Shown here: positions 51,500 through 60,600 of the stretch, one piece after another | Position numbering within the stretch: position 1 is the stretch's first letter | How the letters are laid out: the number at the start of each line of letters is the position of its first letter | Assembly (NCBI GenBank): GCA_003242885.1 | Contig: QKMZ01000003.1 | Location: 867,733-931,732 of the forward strand | Direction: 5' to 3' | Length of the DNA stretch: 64,000 nucleotides | From: Candidatus Melainabacteria bacterium | Lineage (GTDB): Bacteria; Cyanobacteriota; Vampirovibrionia; Obscuribacterales; Obscuribacteraceae | Notes under the pieces: generated by a model | What the model saw: only the letters and a program-made list of their open reading frames with translations | Databases searched by the model: none | Told to the model about the DNA's origin: nothing | Program-made: the position numbers and the translations under genes

Positions 51500-52138
51500 A
51501 TGATCTCGATTCGTTCGATCAGTTTTGATACTACCGATTGGATTCAGCTTGAAGCGACTGAAACTTGCGTTACCTGGCACAACCAGAGACGCGAAGTCCT
51601 CTTTCTGCATTACTTTCCTATCCGCCCGGATATTCCGTGCTCGTTGAATGACGTAGCAACTTTGCGCGATTCTTACAGGCGCGGAGTAAATCAGTCTGGT
51701 GGCGGTTTGGTCTCCGTCAACGTTGTGCGCGTTCAGGGGCTGCTCGGCACCCGCACTATCTTCAAGTTTCCTCAACAGCCGTCAGGTATCGCATACGTTG
51801 CTTCTTTGACTTTTCCGTTCCGCGATTTCAGTTTTGTCATAAAGCTTCAGTGCCCGGAAAACGAGCCCACAGGGACGCGGGAAGCCGTTGTACTCGAACA
51901 ATTGCTGAAGACAGGAGAAATATCAATCGGCCCAGAAGGCAATCCGATCGGCTGGAGTCGTGATCCCTATGAACCAAATCTGGTGGCAGGCACACAGATG
52001 ACATTAGCCGAAGAAATCAAATACGACGAACACTTCCCAGAGCACCCGCTGTCACGTGCGCGCGGATTTCTTACTCGTGTAGTTAACAGCATCAACTTCA
52101 CGCCGGAAGTACTGAGTTCGCCAGCATTTCCAAATTAG
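51500..52138 (+). CDS. Soluble protein of unknown function
   Basis: A 212-residue protein starting 13 bases after the exported protein's stop, so the two are likely cotranscribed. Strands dominate (FSFVIKLQCPE; FLTRVVNSINF), in an alpha/beta pattern like small PsbP/DUF1795-type folds, but I am not sure. No signal peptide, membrane segment or catalytic motif is visible. Function unknown. Confidence 0.55.
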   Translation: MISIRSISFDTTDWIQLEATETCVTWHNQRREVLFLHYFPIRPDIPCSLNDVATLRDSYRRGVNQSGGGLVSVNVVRVQGLLGTRTIFKFPQQPSGIAYVASLTFPFRDFSFVIKLQCPENEPTGTREAVVLEQLLKTGEISIGPEGNPIGWSRDPYEPNLVAGTQMTLAEEIKYDEHFPEHPLSRARGFLTRVVNSINFTPEVLSSPAFPN

Positions 52139-52169
52139 CGTCAGTCAAAGGCTTAACCCCAAATCGGTT

Positions 52170-53243
52170 TTAACCGTTTACAGGGTTTGCAGTGTATGCA
52201 CCGACGTCCTTCTTCTTCATCAGAGACTGCACTGATTTAAGATTGCTTTCGAAAGTTCTGTTGGCTGGCTCCAGTTTAAGCGCCTTTCGGAATTCTTCTG
52301 CAGCTTCTTCAAGGTAGTTGCGTTTCTGGTAGATGACGCCAAGATTGTTATGCACCCAGGCATTTCTCGGTGCCAACTTCAGACAAGCTTTTAGCTCACC
52401 AAGCGCACCTTCGAGATCGCCTTTCTCAATCAATAGATTGGCAAGATTGTAGTGAGGGTCGACTTTGTAGAAATTGATTTCAATCGCTTTTCTATACGAC
52501 TTCTCGGCTTCATCCAACTGCCCGGTCTTCTTGAGCAGCACACCGAGATTAACGTGTGCTTCAGTCATATCCGGTTTGAATCTAACAAGACGTCGATACT
52601 TGCGAATCGCTTCTTCATTGCGCTCCTGCATCTGCAAAGAAAGGCAACCGATATACATCGCATCCCAGTAATGCGGATTAAGTACCAGAGCCTTATTCAC
52701 CTCGTGCAGGCAAGCTTTGTACTGCTTCTGATGCAGCAATTCTTTTGCATGGATGTAATGCTTGCGCGGGTCGCCAGCAGCTTCTTCTTTTCTCTGCTCC
52801 GGCAACTCTAATTCTTTATTGTCTTCCAAGACAGATCGATCAATCTTCTCGCCGGGCAGTCTTCGTCCGCGCTCTTCACTGTCGTGATGATCTTCTCCGG
52901 TCGACGCTGGTTCTTCCTCGGACATCACTTCGTTGTCTTCGGAGGGAGCTTCCTTGACTGACTTCTTAGGAGCGATAGGCTCCTTTTCGGGCTCTAAGTC
53001 CTCACCTTCGGTTACATCAGGAGCAGCTTTTGAGCTGGATTCATCGTGGTCAGAACGCATACCCGGCGGAATATAATGTTCGTCGTTGTCCTCTAAACCA
53101 GGCGTCTTAATGATCGGTGCGTCTTTCTTCTTACCGAAGAAAGGCATTTTCGGCATCGGCAAAGCTTGCGCTTCCGACCCTGCCCAAAACAACATCAGCC
53201 CGCAAAGGCTCAAAACATAATGACTTGCTATTTTCCTGCTCAT
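52170..53243 (-). CDS. Exported TPR protein
   Basis: A 357-residue protein with a signal peptide (cleavage near SEAQA), an acidic, low-complexity middle (60-165, with EDDNE- and KEPIAPKK-type stretches) and about five TPR units (168-350) with standard spacing, for example AHVNLGVLLKKTGQLDEAEKSYRKAIEI. A periplasmic scaffold is likely. The ATG at 53243 follows AAGGT; the upstream TTG is weaker. A TATAAT-like patch lies in the shared upstream region. Confidence 0.8.
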   Translation of the reverse strand: MSRKIASHYVLSLCGLMLFWAGSEAQALPMPKMPFFGKKKDAPIIKTPGLEDNDEHYIPPGMRSDHDESSSKAAPDVTEGEDLEPEKEPIAPKKSVKEAPSEDNEVMSEEEPASTGEDHHDSEERGRRLPGEKIDRSVLEDNKELELPEQRKEEAAGDPRKHYIHAKELLHQKQYKACLHEVNKALVLNPHYWDAMYIGCLSLQMQERNEEAIRKYRRLVRFKPDMTEAHVNLGVLLKKTGQLDEAEKSYRKAIEINFYKVDPHYNLANLLIEKGDLEGALGELKACLKLAPRNAWVHNNLGVIYQKRNYLEEAAEEFRKALKLEPANRTFESNLKSVQSLMKKKDVGAYTANPVNG

Positions 53244-53443
53244 ACTGACCTTCGCCAATAAGTGAAGGGACTACTGTAGCACTCAAAAACTATATAATAC
53301 TGAGTTGTTATCGCCCGCTTGACCGGGACCAGAAAGCCAAAACGCTGGCTGTAGCTAGGTTTGAGGCGACGCTGCCGAAGACGAAATTACACAAAAGTTA
53401 GATACACAGCCGCTACATGCGGTTAGCTGGAACCTAATCACAC

Positions 53444-54106
53444 ATGCGCCTTTACAAAAAACACGACTTTCCAGGCAAACTCTTCGTTGTAGAAGGTGTC
53501 GACGGCTCTGGAAAGTCAACGCAGCTCGACCTTTTGCGCAACTGGCTGGAATCAAAAGGCGAAAGCGTCATCTTTACAGAATGGAATTCTTCCAACCTTA
53601 TCTCTAAAACAATCAAGCAAGCGAAGCGCTCAAACACTCTCATTCCGGTCACTTTCAGTATCTTGCACGCGACCGATTTCGCTGACCGCTTGGAAAACAT
53701 CATCATTCCAGCACTCAAGGCCGGGTTGTATGTATTGGCGGATCGCTACTGTTTTACAGCCTTCGCTCGCGACGTTGCACGGGGCGTCGACAAAGAGTGG
53801 GTGAGAAACCTTTACGGATTCTCCATCCGCCCTGATGGCGCCTTCTACTTTCAAGTACCTGTCGAAGTGTCGCTTGGACGCATCAACAATATGCGCACAC
53901 CAGGATTTTATGAATCGGGCATGGATATGGGCATATCCACAGATCCGCGCGAATCGTTTCGCATCTTCCAAACCAACATTATCAACGAGTACGATCAGAT
54001 GGTGGACGAGTTTGGATTTCACGTCATGCCGGCAACCAAGACAATTCACGAGCAGCAAATGCTGTTCCGGAAAAAAGTCACCGAACTCATCGAGAACAGC
54101 AACTAA
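53444..54106 (+). CDS. Thymidylate kinase-like P-loop kinase, canonical copy
   Basis: A 220-residue kinase of the dTMP-kinase fold. The P-loop EGVDGSGKST (Lys24) is intact and DRYCFTAFARD gives the DR motif. The usual dTMP-kinase block EPGGT is absent, replaced by TEWNSSN, and the DRY motif lacks the normal SxxAYQ. Substrate may therefore differ from dTMP. A lid-like region follows (GRINNMRTPGFYESG). A paralogue follows 39 bases later. No other tmk is visible in the window, so it might still be the housekeeping enzyme. Confidence 0.8.
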   Translation: MRLYKKHDFPGKLFVVEGVDGSGKSTQLDLLRNWLESKGESVIFTEWNSSNLISKTIKQAKRSNTLIPVTFSILHATDFADRLENIIIPALKAGLYVLADRYCFTAFARDVARGVDKEWVRNLYGFSIRPDGAFYFQVPVEVSLGRINNMRTPGFYESGMDMGISTDPRESFRIFQTNIINEYDQMVDEFGFHVMPATKTIHEQQMLFRKKVTELIENSN

Positions 54107-54145
54107 CTTAAAGCGCATTTAAGAGGCGGGAGTAAAGCGCGTCCT

Positions 54146-54862
54146 ATGAAAAACGAAAACAATTCGCCGAAACAGCCAGAGCGTGTAAAACACGACTATC
54201 CAGGAAAACTCATTGTTATCGAAGGCACTGATGGCGTTGGTCGCTCGACGCAAACCGAGCTTTTGAAGAACTGGCTTGCAGTGGAGGGTTATGGCGTAAC
54301 GGTGACGGGCTGGAAGTCTTCGGAATTGATATCCAACGTGATAGAGAAAGCAAAATCTAAAAACGCGCTCAATACCATAACTTTTTCACTTCTGTATGCA
54401 ACCGACCTGGCCGATCGATTGAACAGCATTATCGTGCCGGCGCTGAAAGCCGGGCTTATGGTTATTTGCGATCGCTACTACTACACCGCCTTTGCTCGCG
54501 ATGTTGTGCGCGGCGCGGACCCTCAATGGGTGCGAAAACTCTACGGTTTTGCAGTTGAGCCTGATTTGGTGTTCTACCTCAAAATGCCGCTGGACCCGCT
54601 CCTGCGCCGCATCATCACAACGCGCGGAAGTCTAGACTTTTACGAATCTGGGCGCGACATCGGCATGTCTACAGATCTCTATCAATCGTTCAAGCTCTAT
54701 CAGTCCCAAATTATGTTCGAGTACGAGCAAATGATGGCTGAATATCCATTTGTAGTCGTACCTGCTGACGAAACACCGGACAAAATTCAACGCTGTTTGC
54801 GACAGCATGTGGGCAAATTGCTGGACCGCGCAACAAACCCTGAAGCAGTCCTTATAAGTTGA
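54146..54862 (+). CDS. Thymidylate kinase-like paralogue with altered P-loop
   Basis: A 238-residue tandem paralogue of the preceding gene, clearly alignable along its length (shared DFxxPGK, NWL, ADRL, PALKAG, TAFARD, FYESG, GMSTD). Its P-loop is EGTDGVGRST: the lysine that grips ATP phosphates is Arg33 (codon CGC, 54242-54244). It also lacks EPGGT. Either activity is strongly changed or lost, or the protein now serves another role, for example as a partner of the intact copy. A Pro-rich N-terminal extension of about 12 residues is new. The fold otherwise looks complete. Confidence 0.75.
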   Translation: MKNENNSPKQPERVKHDYPGKLIVIEGTDGVGRSTQTELLKNWLAVEGYGVTVTGWKSSELISNVIEKAKSKNALNTITFSLLYATDLADRLNSIIVPALKAGLMVICDRYYYTAFARDVVRGADPQWVRKLYGFAVEPDLVFYLKMPLDPLLRRIITTRGSLDFYESGRDIGMSTDLYQSFKLYQSQIMFEYEQMMAEYPFVVVPADETPDKIQRCLRQHVGKLLDRATNPEAVLIS

Positions 54863-54918
54863 TAGCGTCGTGGCGCGTTCACGAGCTGCGTTTTTCCGTG
54901 GGGTGCCTTGCACGCGCT

Positions 54919-55389
54919 CTACTCCGCCACAGCGCCTTCCGAACTGCGATTTTCCAAAAGCATCGTTACTGGTCCGTCATTGACCAGCTCAACCTTCATG
55001 TCCGCCCCGAATATACCGGTTTCGACTCGCTTAACTCCGAGCCCCTTGAGCTGTTCCACAAAGTGAAGGTATAAGCGCTCACCCTCAGCCGGTGCGGCAG
55101 CCCGCGAAAACCCAGGCCGGCGCCCCTTTCTCCAATCAGCCGCCAATGTAAACTGCGAAACAACCAGGCATCCACCATTCACGTCCATCAGCGAAAGGTT
55201 CATTTTTCCCGCCTCGTCATTGAAGATTCTCAGCTCTGTGGACTTCTTAGCTAAGTAAGTTGAGTCCGCCTCGGTGTCGCCCTGTTCCACACCCAACAAA
55301 ATCATGTATCCGGCGCCGTCAACCGAGCCAACGACCCTTCCATCTACCGTCACGCTTGCACGTGACACTCTCTGCAAAACTGCCTTCAT
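54919..55389 (-). CDS. dtd: D-aminoacyl-tRNA deacylase
   Basis: DTD removes D-amino acids (and glycine mischarged on tRNA-Ala) from tRNAs, a proofreading step. The 156-residue protein begins [17 protein letters not shown] and has the active-site motif SQFTLAAD with the family cis-Gly-Pro motif NDGPVT. The ATG at 55389 is chosen; the upstream codons belong to the intergenic side. Lies next to an initiator tRNA gene. Confidence 0.95.
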   Translation of the reverse strand: MKAVLQRVSRASVTVDGRVVGSVDGAGYMILLGVEQGDTEADSTYLAKKSTELRIFNDEAGKMNLSLMDVNGGCLVVSQFTLAADWRKGRRPGFSRAAAPAEGERLYLHFVEQLKGLGVKRVETGIFGADMKVELVNDGPVTMLLENRSSEGAVAE

Positions 55390-55560
55390 AAAGTGAGAAT
55401 CGTTTCCTTTCCGCGCCAAAATTTGGGCTCGCATCGCCCGATAAGCAAAGTACAGCGCCGATGCCGCCTTCAGCAAGTCTGCTGGTAGTTATGTTAACAT
55501 TCAAATTGTCATTACCTTGATTGCTGCTTCTACCCGGAGCGGTTTGGTAAGATCGTAGAT

Positions 55561-55637
<77 letters not shown>

Positions 55638-55655
55638 ATTAAAAGCGTAGTAAAG

Positions 55656-55686
55656 CCGCCAGTTTCGAGAGATCTGGCGGTTTTTT
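55656..55686 (+). terminator. Intrinsic terminator after tRNA-fMet
   Basis: CCGCCAG and CTGGCGG pair around an 11-base loop and are followed by six T residues. It ends the tRNA transcript. Confidence 0.85.
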
Positions 55687-55709
55687 ATTGGGGTAGGCAA
55701 AAAGTGCGC

Positions 55710-55733
55710 GCCTAGCGCAATGCCTAGCGCAAA
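55710..55733. repeat. Doublet of 12-base direct repeats
   Basis: GCCTAGCGCAAT and GCCTAGCGCAAA are head to tail. A related doublet lies 130 bases downstream at 55840-55863. Confidence 0.5.
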
Positions 55734-55839
55734 CTCGATTAGTTTGGTTGAGCATCGCGAATGACCATCAACGAGATTTGTCTATCGCTCCAAGGTTGCT
55801 ATAGCTGAGTCTGCTCGGCAAGTCATCCGCTAAACGCTC

Positions 55840-55863
55840 GCCTAACCCATTGCCTAACCTACG
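55840..55863. repeat. Second, related doublet of 12-base repeats
   Basis: GCCTAACCCATT and GCCTAACCTACG have the same GCCTA start and the same 12-base period as the doublet at 55710. Arm-type recombinase sites near a tRNA are possible but unproven. Confidence 0.45.
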
Positions 55864-55870
55864 GATAGTT

Positions 55871-55897
55871 TTGATCATTCTGGGGAATGTGTATAAA
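55871..55897 (+). promoter_or_regulatory. Weak candidate promoter of the first island gene
   Basis: TTGATC and TATAAA are separated by 15 bases, closer than ideal. The ribosome site AAGGGTGCAAAA precedes the start at 55983. Confidence 0.35.
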
Positions 55898-55982
55898 CGC
55901 CGTCAAAGATGGCCTGTATTGTTGAATGTCGAACCGGTCCGCGGCGCCACCATATCCGGTATCAGTTTGCAAGGGTGCAAAA

Positions 55983-57656
55983 ATGGCATATCTAGACAAG
56001 AAACAAAAGGAAGCTCTTGACGCCGGTCTTGATGCACACATTCCGTTTGATTTGATACGGTCGTGCGAGCAGGAAACGGCAATTCTGCATGTCCTTCGCT
56101 GGCATGCATTTCAGTGCAGTAACGCACTTTCGGAGAATGCAGAACTGAGCGTACAACGCCTGGACCGATTGCGTGATGCGGTTTGTTTTTGTATGCAGTG
56201 GATTTACGAGGTATGCAAGCCGTCAGGACAGCTGCCGTCCCAGCTTACAGATCCTGAGACTTTGCAGATTGTTTATGAGGTGTTCGATGCAGCCATTAGG
56301 TTTTCGGGTGTAAACGACTGCATGAATTTGATTTGGACCGATTGGCGAGCAGTTGATTTGCAGGGCAAAACTTACACACTTAGCTTTGAAGATGAGCGAA
56401 TGAAAACGCTCGATTTGGTGGACTACCTGATTGGAATAACTGATCCACCGCAGCCGGAGCCTGCGGAGGAATTACTAGAGGCGCTATCGAAAAGCGCGAA
56501 CGTGTCAATTAAAGACACTTATGAAATTGAATATGATCTCGATTCGGACGTCGTGCATCGCATCCGGGATGAAATGATGGCTCCAAGGATCAAATGGGAG
56601 CTGGACCCGACTTGGGACACAGGACATTACACATTTGACGAATTCCGAAAGTTTTGGCTCGCGCTTTCTGCCTATTCAATGATGCATATGACCTTTTGCG
56701 GTTGGGCGGAGCAGCAGGGTCCGAAATGGGGTGACTTCAGTTTCCCATTTAATTCTGCAATTCCGGTGATGTCGCGAGAAAGCTGGATCACGCACATCGC
56801 CGAGTGGAGCGATTTAGACGAGAAAGTCGTGGAGTTGATTGTTAGTGACTTAACCCTGGTCCCCGAATTGTTGGCGCCTGTTGCGCAAGCAGGACAGCCT
56901 AAACCAAAACGTTCAGATGTTGTCTTTCAACCATTCGTGGAAATCGGCGGTTACTTGGCACTCGCAGTTGGATTGGTCATCACCTCCAATCCAGAACGCA
57001 ATCTATGGGATTTGCTATCGATCATACGGAACGCAGAGTTCAGCGCACTCAGTTCCAACACCGAAAAGCGATGGCTCGCAGACATCATCCCGTGGCTAGA
57101 ATCGAAGGGACTGAAGGTTAGGCGCATAAAGGTCGATAACGGTGATATCGATTGTTTAGTTTGTGATGATTCTGCAAAATTCGCTTTGGGCGTGCAAGCA
57201 AAACACCTGATGGCTTGTGATCGAATCAAAGCAAAGGATGTTCAGTACATCAAGAAAGGACAAAAGCAAACACGCGAGGGCGTTCAATGGATTCGCGACA
57301 ATTTGCAAAAGTCTGCACAGAAATGTGGCTTGAAGGAAGATGTGTTGAAGGAATTCCAAATTGAACCACTCGTGCTTACCAAAACAAATATGCTCACTGC
57401 ATACGCCGATACGGATGTGCCCATCTTATGCGAGCGTCTTCTTCAAGACATGATGGATAAGCAACACCTTTCTCTTCGGGATTGTTGGCTAGTCGCGAAA
57501 CATGAGCTTTATGTGCCCAAAGAGTTGCCGATGTCTGAATCGATAACCCATCTTAAGTTTGGCGATGTAGAGTTTGTGGTCAACAACTTCCGTTGCGAAG
57601 AAGGCTTCGATTGCTTGAAGCACATTCGGATCGATGAATTACAAAAACATCGTTGA
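55983..57656 (+). CDS. Unrecognised protein with candidate C-terminal PD-(D/E)XK nuclease
   Basis: A 557-residue soluble protein with an ATG at 55983 after AAGGGTGCAAAA. The first 300 residues are helical and match no family I know. A hydrophobic patch (about 320-336, IGGYLALAVGLVITS) could be a buried helix. Residues 361-407 fit the PD-(D/E)XK core: Glu361 in a helix, then GDID with Asp388/Asp390, then LGVQAKH giving Q405-x-K407, the QxK variant also used in Mrr-type enzymes. The nuclease call is an inference. It is convergent with the Avs-like gene, which has a nuclease of the same class. A defence role is possible. Confidence 0.55.
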   Translation: MAYLDKKQKEALDAGLDAHIPFDLIRSCEQETAILHVLRWHAFQCSNALSENAELSVQRLDRLRDAVCFCMQWIYEVCKPSGQLPSQLTDPETLQIVYEVFDAAIRFSGVNDCMNLIWTDWRAVDLQGKTYTLSFEDERMKTLDLVDYLIGITDPPQPEPAEELLEALSKSANVSIKDTYEIEYDLDSDVVHRIRDEMMAPRIKWELDPTWDTGHYTFDEFRKFWLALSAYSMMHMTFCGWAEQQGPKWGDFSFPFNSAIPVMSRESWITHIAEWSDLDEKVVELIVSDLTLVPELLAPVAQAGQPKPKRSDVVFQPFVEIGGYLALAVGLVITSNPERNLWDLLSIIRNAEFSALSSNTEKRWLADIIPWLESKGLKVRRIKVDNGDIDCLVCDDSAKFALGVQAKHLMACDRIKAKDVQYIKKGQKQTREGVQWIRDNLQKSAQKCGLKEDVLKEFQIEPLVLTKTNMLTAYADTDVPILCERLLQDMMDKQHLSLRDCWLVAKHELYVPKELPMSESITHLKFGDVEFVVNNFRCEEGFDCLKHIRIDELQKHR

Positions 57657-57697
57657 TGAGCGCCTAAAGCCGGACAGTGAGCCAGGTAACGGAGATC

Positions 57698-60600
57698 TCA
57701 CAGTTTTTTCGGTCTCAGCTTTTGTTTTTTTCTTGCCGGATCGATTCCTACAATGTTTAGCACGCCGCTGACGTTGCCAGACTGAGATCTGCATATGGCC
57801 TGCATTTCTAGCTGACCTGCGAAGTTGTTCCAATTCTCGCCGAGTATATTCTTTCGTCCACGAATTACCCAAATGAGTTCTAACCCCTTTGATTTCAAAA
57901 AAGCTAGCAGGCTCGGTTTACTAAATAGAAGCTGGCATTTACGCAAGTTCCAATAAGCCGGATCAACGGCAATCAATTTTTGCTTGGAGTCTACCCATCC
58001 AGCTTCGCCGTTCCATCGAAGACGCAGTTCTTTGACCAGAAATTCACACGGAAGGCGCAAATTGACAGTTTCCTCGAAGGAATTATCGAAGACGCCAGAT
58101 TCATTCATATAACCATCCTCGGTGCCAATGATCTGGGCGGGAATTCTGTCACTGTAGCTTCGTGTCCAGCCTGCTCTGTGGTAATAGGGCTGGTTCTGAT
58201 ACTGAAATGCAAGGCCTCGAAAGAAGTCCCCGAGAAACACATCGTGCGAATCCGGCGATTTTGGTAAGGTTTCAGCAAATGGATCTTGTTTAGTTAGCCA
58301 GGTGTAGACAGCCTCTGCATCCGAAGACCGAACTAGACAACTCTGCGCATCAAACCAAAAGCTTCGACGAGGATTATCATATTTCTCCTCGCCGGGCTCG
58401 GAAGGCTCCTCCCAACCGAATGTCCCAGCAAGCACCAGCCAGTCGCTGGATTCGATCATTTTAAGTGGGTTTGGCAAATCGTTTGTCTGTTTGATCCAAT
58501 CAGCGTCGCAAGCCGGTTTTGTCCAGTTTGTGAAATCAGGTTGCTGCGGAAAGGTGCCGACATAGATAGGTGGTGCTCCCAGTGGTTCAAGGCGAGAGGG
58601 ATCGATATTGCGAATGTAAGAGAGTTGCCACGGGCCAAAGTAACCTGTCTCTCGATCTTCAGAATCATCTTCATTGAAATCCGCGGAGTCCTGCAGAGAC
58701 GCCAATAACTCATATAGTGCCAGCCATGTGTACTTTTTGTCGAAGCCCTCGAACCTTCTGTCATACCGGCTAAGGCTACTGCGATAATGTTGTGCATGAT
58801 CGAATGCGCCGAAGCGTTGCTCTGTCCAGCCCAAGTCCACGACTCGCTTCAGAATCCATCTGTGAGGTCCTCGCCAATCAATTTGTCCGATCCGGTTCCA
58901 TCGGTGGGACCCTTTTTGTTTTGCACGCGCGCGCCGAGATGCCCGCGTCAACCATCGGCCTGAGAGGTTCGCCCGAAGAACGTCTCGCGCGAAGTCACCG
59001 TCCTCCATGATCATGTAATACAGATTGCTGAGAGTGGTCCTGGTGTTATCAAACTTGCCAGTCTTAAGTTTGTCGATTGCCTTCTGCGTCGGAAACTTCG
59101 GGAGCGTTGTTTGGTTGTATGGTGCTGTCGCCTTTTGATTCCATGCAGACGGAATGACCTTCTCAAGAGCGCAAATCTCGATTATGCCTCTACAGTGATC
59201 GCGCAACAAAATATTTTTTCGTGGCGCGCCATCACGGAATTCCTTGTCATACACGAATTCGGCGACAGCTTTGAAATCCTTGAGGTTAGCTGCTCTAAGT
59301 ACGCAGCCATATGCAACTCCAAAAATTCTCTCCACCACATAAAGGTCATCAACATCCGCGAAATGTTTGAGTATCTTGGTCAATAACGGAGTTCTGGAGC
59401 CCAATAATCTAACAAGCGCCTTGGTGGCGCGATCTCGGAGAACCCTATTCGGGGATGAAAGCATCCAAGTTAGGATGACGGCGTATAAGCGTGCGGAGTC
59501 GTCCGAGAGAGTAGTCGATTCGTGTTCGTTCATCCAATCAATCATTCGACCGACAGCCGTTTCCCGACCGTAGGTTGCGTACTCACTGACGAATACCGTC
59601 CACAGAACGTCTCTGACCGGCATCGTTTGTTTTCGCAGAATCCTGTCCAAAAAATCGGCATTTAGGGGATGAGATGGGATCGGTGATAAGGCAACCAGCG
59701 TATCTAGCAAGGAATTTGCAAACATCGAATGGTTATTCGCCCATTTGATTAGGAAGCTTATGCAATCCTTTTTGATGGTTGTCGGTTCTCGCCAAATCAA
59801 TCCAGAAAGGAGAATTTGAGCTAACCAGAATTCCTCCTGAGCGGAGGCTGAAATCAAAGAATAAAGTTCTTGTCCAAATTTCTCGGGGATCTGGATGCTG
59901 AGCGCCTCTAGCAGCCCTCTGTTGGCGTGCGATGTGACGAGTAGTTTACCGAGCGGCCCCGTAGGCTTGAATTGTTTTTTGAGATTAGTGAGCGATGAAA
60001 CACCGTGAAGAAGGTGTTCAGCGATAAGGTGATCACTGAACCTTTCGTAAGCGAATCGAATGTGGTCTGTGGCTTTATTGTCTTTTCCGTAGCGGACAGT
60101 TTCAGTAAGAACTCCCTCTGAAATCAAATGCCTGAAGAGACTGTTTTCGAAGTTGTCTGCTGGTGAAAGCTTGTTGACGATTCCTTTGGCTGTCGAATAA
60201 GGCAGCGAAAATTGTAGGCTTTGAGTCATCGACTCGCTCAGTGCTTCCAAACTTTTCTCAACGAGCTTGTCTTTGGGATCTAACCCGAGACGCTTGGCGA
60301 GTTTTGTGTCGATAGATGAAACAAAAGCATCAAACGTGGATTTGACGCCAGAAATGCCCATCGGCAGGTCTTTTCGTTTGGACTCCTTGAGAGATTCACA
60401 AGTCAGTTTCAAGAAGAGCGGATTCTGGAATTCCGGCAGAAGCACCGGAATCGATGGCATGTTCAAGCCGTAGTGTTTGCAGAAGTGGGGTATGGCATTG
60501 AACTCAACATCAGCAAATCCCGGATGGTAACGATCAATCAATTCAAGGTCTTCAATTTTTCCGTTTTCAACTAAGTGCGGCTCGAACCCAGTCCTGAGGC

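Larger units (their letters stand above)
55687..55982. other. Intergenic stretch between the tRNA terminator and the first island gene
   Basis: This 296-base stretch holds no gene. It contains two pairs of 12-base direct repeats (55710 and 55840) and a weak promoter. It could be the remnant of an attachment region, since no integrase gene is visible here. Confidence 0.4.
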
